In this document: positions 56,173 to 59,443 of the stretch, in pieces
Numbering within the stretch: position 1 is the stretch's first letter
Layout of the letters: every line of letters starts with the position of its first letter
DNA from: a virus
IMG/VR virus record: IMGVR_UViG_3300034019_001057
Location: 1-59,443 of that record
Direction: 5' to 3' (one strand)
DNA length: 59,443 nucleotides
Program-made: the position numbers and the translations under genes
The notes under the pieces: model-generated
Databases searched by the model: none
The model's input: only the letters and a program-made list of their open reading frames with translations
What the model was told of the DNA's origin: nothing

Positions 56173-56893
56173 TCAAGAGCAACGAACTAAAAATAATCCA
56201 TTAGTACTTGGTACTTTTGATCAGCTTTCGCTGCGTTATTTACGTGGCAATCTTGGTGCAAAGTACCAAGTAAAAACCAACGGGTTTGGCGGCGGTACGT
56301 ACAACAATTGGTTTCAGGTCAACCTTTCGGCACCTGCTTGGATCATTGTTGCCAAAGGGCCGCCGCGCCCTACATACATTAACGTCAGCGTTTATGATCT
56401 CAACAACATCCCTCAGACAGATCTGCCTGTGTTCCAGGCTGATTCACTGACTAATGGTGTTAACAATCTAGGGGATGTGTACATTCCTTACCTTGACACG
56501 GTAATGAGTGTTCAATCCGATTTATACAATACGTTTGATCGGTTACGTCTTGATCGTGGTGATGATCGCTATTTTCCCTTAGGACCAGGTAGTTATCTTA
56601 TTTGTGTTTCATCTACACGCAATGAACCGCTTGCTTACGAACTTGGTGTTGTTATTGAATTTACCGACAACGAATCTTTTTTTGAATTAGAAGATCTTGA
56701 CGGTAGTGTTTGCTTGCAAGAAGACGCTATTGATGAAGAAAACGCTAAGATTATTCTTGAGGTAGGCAATGATGAGTATTACACCACAATACACGATCAC
56801 TCCTTGTCGGAATGGGAAAATGCATGGTATAGAGAACATCAAGATACCGATCGTTTCCCCGAAGTTTTTATTCCGTTAACAAACAGGCCATGA
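56150..56893 (+). CDS. Conserved beta-rich phage protein
   Basis: 247 residues from the ATG at 56150, overlapping the previous gene by 23 bases. 'PAWIIVAKGPPRPTYINVSV' and 'GDDRYFPLGPGSYLICVSST' suggest a beta-sandwich like structural or carbohydrate-binding modules. The C-terminus is acidic. Function unknown, possibly virion surface. Confidence 0.6.
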   Translation: MPRDSVVSQEQRTKNNPLVLGTFDQLSLRYLRGNLGAKYQVKTNGFGGGTYNNWFQVNLSAPAWIIVAKGPPRPTYINVSVYDLNNIPQTDLPVFQADSLTNGVNNLGDVYIPYLDTVMSVQSDLYNTFDRLRLDRGDDRYFPLGPGSYLICVSSTRNEPLAYELGVVIEFTDNESFFELEDLDGSVCLQEDAIDEENAKIILEVGNDEYYTTIHDHSLSEWENAWYREHQDTDRFPEVFIPLTNRP

Positions 56894-57012
56894 TCAAATT
56901 TCTACGTTCTTTGTTTAAGAAAAAAGTATTAAGACACTCACCAACAACCGCTTGGTTAAGCTATTGTAAAAGCAATCCATCGGCATTAGAGTGCCGCATG
57001 TATGACGTATGA
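56890..57012 (+). CDS. 40-residue basic protein
   Basis: MIKFLRSLFKKKVLRHSPTT and on, ATG overlapping the previous stop (ATGA) and stop overlapping the next start. Basic amphipathic N-terminus. Function unknown. Confidence 0.55.
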   Translation: MIKFLRSLFKKKVLRHSPTTAWLSYCKSNPSALECRMYDV

Positions 57013-57149
57013 CCCTCTTAGATCCTCCTCAGAAACCGCAAGAACCCAAAAAAGTACCCGCTCGGGTCACAGAAGCTACTGAAAAAGACTGGGAAGATTT
57101 TTTTGCCGAGCAAGAAAATCTAGAATACTTAAGAGAATTTGACCGGTAG
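57009..57149 (+). CDS. 46-residue acidic protein
   Basis: MTLLDPPQKPQEPKKVPARV then an acidic helix (EKDWEDFFAEQENLEYL). ATGA overlap with the previous gene. Function unknown. Confidence 0.55.
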   Translation: MTLLDPPQKPQEPKKVPARVTEATEKDWEDFFAEQENLEYLREFDR

Positions 57150-57172
57150 AATAAAGAAAAATATGTGTTGTT

Positions 57173-57361
57173 ATGAATTTAAACAACTATGTTGAAGCTG
57201 CGCTTGCTGTTCATGCAGCGGCTTCTGCTATTACTGCGTTAACGCCAACCCCCAAAGATGATGCTGTTGCAGTAAAAGCGTATCGCGTAATTGAATTGCT
57301 TGCATTGGTTGTAGGCCGTGCTAAAGAACCAGGTACCGAAAAACGACGTAAGCGTCGTTGA
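57173..57361 (+). CDS. Hypothetical helical protein
   Basis: 62 residues, Ala/Val-rich helices with a basic RRKRR end (AALAVHAAASAITALTPTPK). Function unknown. Stop is two bases from the convergent endolysin gene. Confidence 0.6.
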   Translation: MNLNNYVEAALAVHAAASAITALTPTPKDDAVAVKAYRVIELLALVVGRAKEPGTEKRRKRR

Positions 57362-57363
57362 TC

Positions 57364-58386
57364 TTAGTAGTTCCAACGAACGCGAGGCTTGCCTTCTCTA
57401 ACGCCAAGGTGTACAAATCCTTTTGGTGCTCCATGGCCTACTGAGTACGGCCAATTTCTATCGCACCATTCTTGCACAGCATAGATCCCATCTCCTTCAA
57501 CATAAAAATCAATAGCGCCCTTGGACGGTGCGTCGTAAGTATGCTCACTGTTCTTGGCGCCACCTACTTGTGTATTGATGGGTTCTGGACGAGAAGCACT
57601 AGTAATGATAAGTGGCTTGTTACCAAATTGTTTGCGGACTTTTTCCAGGAATAAACAAAGTTCTTTTGCTGTGTCACATTGATATTGCTTGGTAAAACGG
57701 CGCGCTTCTTGGTTTAATGTCAATTCACCATAAGTAATATTGGGTGTGATTTTGTAAGTAAATGGGCTCCAAGGAGTAAAGTTATTTACATGCGGGTCAA
57801 TATCATCCTTTTCTCCTATGCTTTGAAGTTGACGATCCATAATTTGAATTAATTTTGTGCTGTATTCAGGATCTGTAGCGTAACCTTCTTGAACTAGTAA
57901 ACGTGCGCATTCATTCCTGCTAGCAGCTTTGTTAACGCCTTTGTATTGTTTATAGTCTTTGTACCAACGATTCACAAGGTATGTGACACAGGTTGCAAGA
58001 TCAGGAAAATCAAGGAACCCTGCTTTGATTGTGATCCACTGACCGTTAATAAATTCTTTAGTGTCAACCGTAGAGCCAGATCCTTTTAAACCAAAGTAAT
58101 TGTTTTGACCTGATGTGTGTTTACCCCAACCAGATTCAAGTGCCCACTGCGCACTAACGCATTCCGGGAATTTGGCACCAGCTTGTTTTGCCGCTGCGTA
58201 AACACCGTCCCAAGTGTTTTCTGCTTCTAGAGAAGGTTTAGGTTTAGGTTTAGGCTTGGTTCTGTACTTAGACGCAAAAATGTCCAGGGTCTCTGCCGTA
58301 AGAGTCCCCTGGAGCCAATTCCATGCTTCAATTTGATGCGGCTCTTCGCTAAAAAATTTAGCTGCATCCGCAAGTTTAATAGACAT
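57364..58386 (-). CDS. Two-domain endolysin: glucosaminidase plus M15-like peptidase
   Basis: 340 residues. A KPKPKPK linker at 44-51 leads to a GH73/FlgJ-like glucosaminidase (residues about 57-190) with catalytic E84 in 'AQWALESGWG' and 'NNYFGLKG'. The C-terminal domain is a peptidase M15-like zinc enzyme with H282, D293 and H326 (SEHTYDA ... GAIDFYV ... FVHLGV). It would cleave both glycan and peptide bonds of the cyanobacterial wall. No signal peptide. Confidence 0.87.
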   Translation of the reverse strand: MSIKLADAAKFFSEEPHQIEAWNWLQGTLTAETLDIFASKYRTKPKPKPKPSLEAENTWDGVYAAAKQAGAKFPECVSAQWALESGWGKHTSGQNNYFGLKGSGSTVDTKEFINGQWITIKAGFLDFPDLATCVTYLVNRWYKDYKQYKGVNKAASRNECARLLVQEGYATDPEYSTKLIQIMDRQLQSIGEKDDIDPHVNNFTPWSPFTYKITPNITYGELTLNQEARRFTKQYQCDTAKELCLFLEKVRKQFGNKPLIITSASRPEPINTQVGGAKNSEHTYDAPSKGAIDFYVEGDGIYAVQEWCDRNWPYSVGHGAPKGFVHLGVREGKPRVRWNY

Positions 58387-58390
58387 ATTA

Positions 58391-58417
58391 ACCTAGAGCG
58401 TTAGTACAACTCTAGGT
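58391..58417 (-). promoter_or_regulatory. Hairpin immediately before the endolysin start
   Basis: ACCTAGAG/CTCTAGGT 8-bp stem with an 11-base loop, ending four bases from the endolysin ATG. It could limit access to the start, or end the upstream transcript. No T-tract in the leftward direction. Confidence 0.5.
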
Positions 58418-58429
58418 CAGGTTTATTTT

Positions 58430-58603
58430 TCACTCAGCAATTTCTTCTGTTGGTTCTTCTGTTTTTTCAGGAGCAAACTCAAGGGTTTCGACTAATTTAC
58501 CAATGAGATTGCCAGCAAACGCAACAAGGTTGCCATCACCAGTAGCACGTGCAGCGCCAAAAGAATTGATAGCGGAAATTAGCTCAGCCTTAGTGCAAGC
58601 CAT
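58430..58603 (-). CDS. Hypothetical 57-residue protein
   Basis: MACTKAELISAINSFGAARA and on, helical with an acidic tail (EKTEEPTEEIAE). Helical start followed by Gly/Ala segment. Function unknown. Confidence 0.6.
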   Translation of the reverse strand: MACTKAELISAINSFGAARATGDGNLVAFAGNLIGKLVETLEFAPEKTEEPTEEIAE

Positions 58604-58637
58604 AACGAAGCAATAACTTCAAAGAGTATAACAAAAA

Positions 58638-58961
58638 TCACCAGGGTACGCCAGCTTCAGAAGTCGGGTGTAATTTAGCTTCGATCTGGTTGTGAAGGGC
58701 TTCTTCAATCGAAACAACTTGATCAACGCCAAGTGCCGCCAGGGTCCAATTGACTACCTCTTCTTTAGTGAGTTCACTAAAAGGAGTGAAGTTATCAGGG
58801 TCGGGTTCACCAAGACCAACGCTGCCGTAGCAACTGGCAGTTTCACCGTCTTCTTCCAGTAATGCAGTCCAATGGACGGTGTATACAGCGCCATCAGGAC
58901 AGGTGTCACCATCAGGAAGATGACGTTCGAGGTTAGCAATATCCCAAACAGTGTTAGCCAT
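58638..58961 (-). CDS. Conserved cyanophage protein (DUF7936-like)
   Basis: 107 residues beginning MANTVWDIANLERHLPDGDT with 'VYTVHWTALLEEDGETAS ... YGSVGL'. The 'wdI.nlER...dG.v..vhW....dg....s.YG' pattern is common in cyanophages. Small beta barrel in pattern, function unknown. Confidence 0.7.
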   Translation of the reverse strand: MANTVWDIANLERHLPDGDTCPDGAVYTVHWTALLEEDGETASCYGSVGLGEPDPDNFTPFSELTKEEVVNWTLAALGVDQVVSIEEALHNQIEAKLHPTSEAGVPW

Positions 58962-59013
58962 AATTAATGATATTTTCTTTTATTTTACCAGGGGTGATCA
59001 ATGAAGACGGTTA

Positions 59014-59436
59014 CTAGCTATCAGCAAGTCTCTTCATACCATTACCGTTTTCTTTATAGAGGCGATCCAAAGCAGCCAGCGCAGCAGTTTCTTTGGGTGG
59101 TGTTTTGAATAATACGAAGGCATTCCCTGAATCGCCGCTCGTTTTCTTCTTCACTGATCTGAGGCTCAGTGGTAGCAGCAAGGTAGGCGCGAGCTTCGTC
59201 AGCCATAGCGTGAATCCGAGCAACGTTGCCGGGAAGATCATGTTTTTCCTGAAAATAACTGGATGCATAATTCCCCCAGCCTTCAACATCATCGGCGGCA
59301 TCGTGCAACGCAGAATGTCCTTCTTTGCCCGCTTGACTTTGTAGAAGTCAGTCTGCGGTTTGTGCTCTTTGCAGATGTTGCACTGACGCAGCGCGGGGCA
59401 TGTCATCACCACGTGCTGATTGCGGTGCGCTTCCAT
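59014..59436 (-). pseudogene. Small cyanophage gene with two compensating frameshifts
   Basis: The N-terminal frame gives 'QCNICKEHKPQTDFYKVKR'. Coding sense then moves to another frame (EGHSALHDAADDVEGWGNYA; ADEARAYLAATTEPQISEEE) near a GGGC run at 59328-59331, and back again near 59088-59100 (CCC/AAA) to end 'AALAALDRLYKENGNGMKRL'. Both shifts sit at short homopolymers close to the window end, so sequencing or assembly error is likely. The middle resembles small Synechococcus phage proteins. Start may lie outside the window. Confidence 0.6.
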
Positions 59437-59443
59437 GTGTTTG

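Noticed and set aside
59014-59436. A continuous 140-residue frame as the real product.
   Set aside because: Its middle third is hydrophobic and atypical, while another frame there encodes a charged, family-like sequence. Two frameshifts explain the data better.
1-59443. CRISPR arrays, insertion sequences, integrase or lysogeny genes.
   Set aside because: No regularly spaced repeats, transposase DDE/HUH motifs, tyrosine/serine integrase or CI-like repressor seen on either strand.

Overview
The window reads as part of a tailed double-stranded DNA phage of the class Caudoviricetes. The likely host is a picocyanobacterium of the Synechococcus/Cyanobium type. The host inference rests on several small gene families that I know from picocyanobacteria and their phages: three paralogues of the 'QWGxDQELEACC...RRPKPPSLKEQAL' family, the 'SPAAQ...AALRAAAEQ' family, a DUF4278-type YRG protein, DUF5872-type KYTKPELRE/RYLPEKAW proteins, and phage-borne speD and thyX. 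No integrase, repressor, photosystem gene, rRNA or CRISPR array is visible. Major capsid and tail-tube genes are not recognised and probably lie outside the window, because the portal gene runs off the left edge.

Layout. (1) Positions 1-14691, leftward: a late block of portal, AbrB-like, small membrane protein, large terminase, a possible small terminase, and a train of glycine-rich, disordered or membrane-active virion proteins that look like internal or DNA-ejection proteins, starting with a 1098-residue protein at the right end. (2) Positions 14799-42770, rightward: about 60 small, tightly packed genes. Recognisable ones are an SSB-like OB protein, a PcfJ-like protein, ThyX, a Gp88-like protein, a T7-type family A DNA polymerase, a second SSB with two OB folds, a SWIM zinc-finger protein, a Gp157-like protein, a receptor/structural protein and a Dps-like ferritin. 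A tRNA-Leu lies inside this block. (3) Positions 42745-48647, leftward: HNH and endonuclease VII genes, tRNA-Pro and a second odd tRNA, DUF5872-type fragments and a methyltransferase. (4) Positions 48681-57361, rightward: a PD-(D/E)XK exonuclease, endonuclease VII, a primase-polymerase/SF3 helicase, SpeD, a glycosyltransferase and two HNH-like genes. (5) Positions 57364-59443, leftward: a glucosaminidase-M15 endolysin and small cyanophage-type genes, ending in a frameshifted gene.

The most unusual property lies in the spaces between genes of the rightward block. Almost every gap holds a compact RNA structure just upstream of an AC-rich leader that lacks a Shine-Dalgarno sequence. I can sort these structures into four recurring families: T1, a tRNA-like three-way junction with a T-loop, five copies; T2, a 'GGGC-hairpin-TGTAAGT-CCC' element, seven copies; T3, a hairpin with an 11-base TGACGTTAAAC-type loop, four good copies plus one weak; T4, a long branched element, two copies. 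Within a family, loops and junctions are conserved while stem sequences change in a compensatory way. That is direct evidence that the RNA folds are selected. T1 elements overlap the stop codon of the gene before, and the genuine tRNA-Leu does the same.

A second notable locus is at 46010-47054. A DUF5872-type gene is interrupted by a 24-base in-frame insert with three stop codons, bounded by identical TCG codons and carrying a GTAA-tetraloop hairpin. It sits directly beside an endonuclease VII gene, whose other side carries a second, broken copy of the same gene's 5' part. This resembles the arrangement of translational bypass elements. Third, a roughly 150-base inverted-repeat/iteron cassette occurs twice, at 21134-21284 and 54786-54935, and is a candidate replication origin or recombination site.
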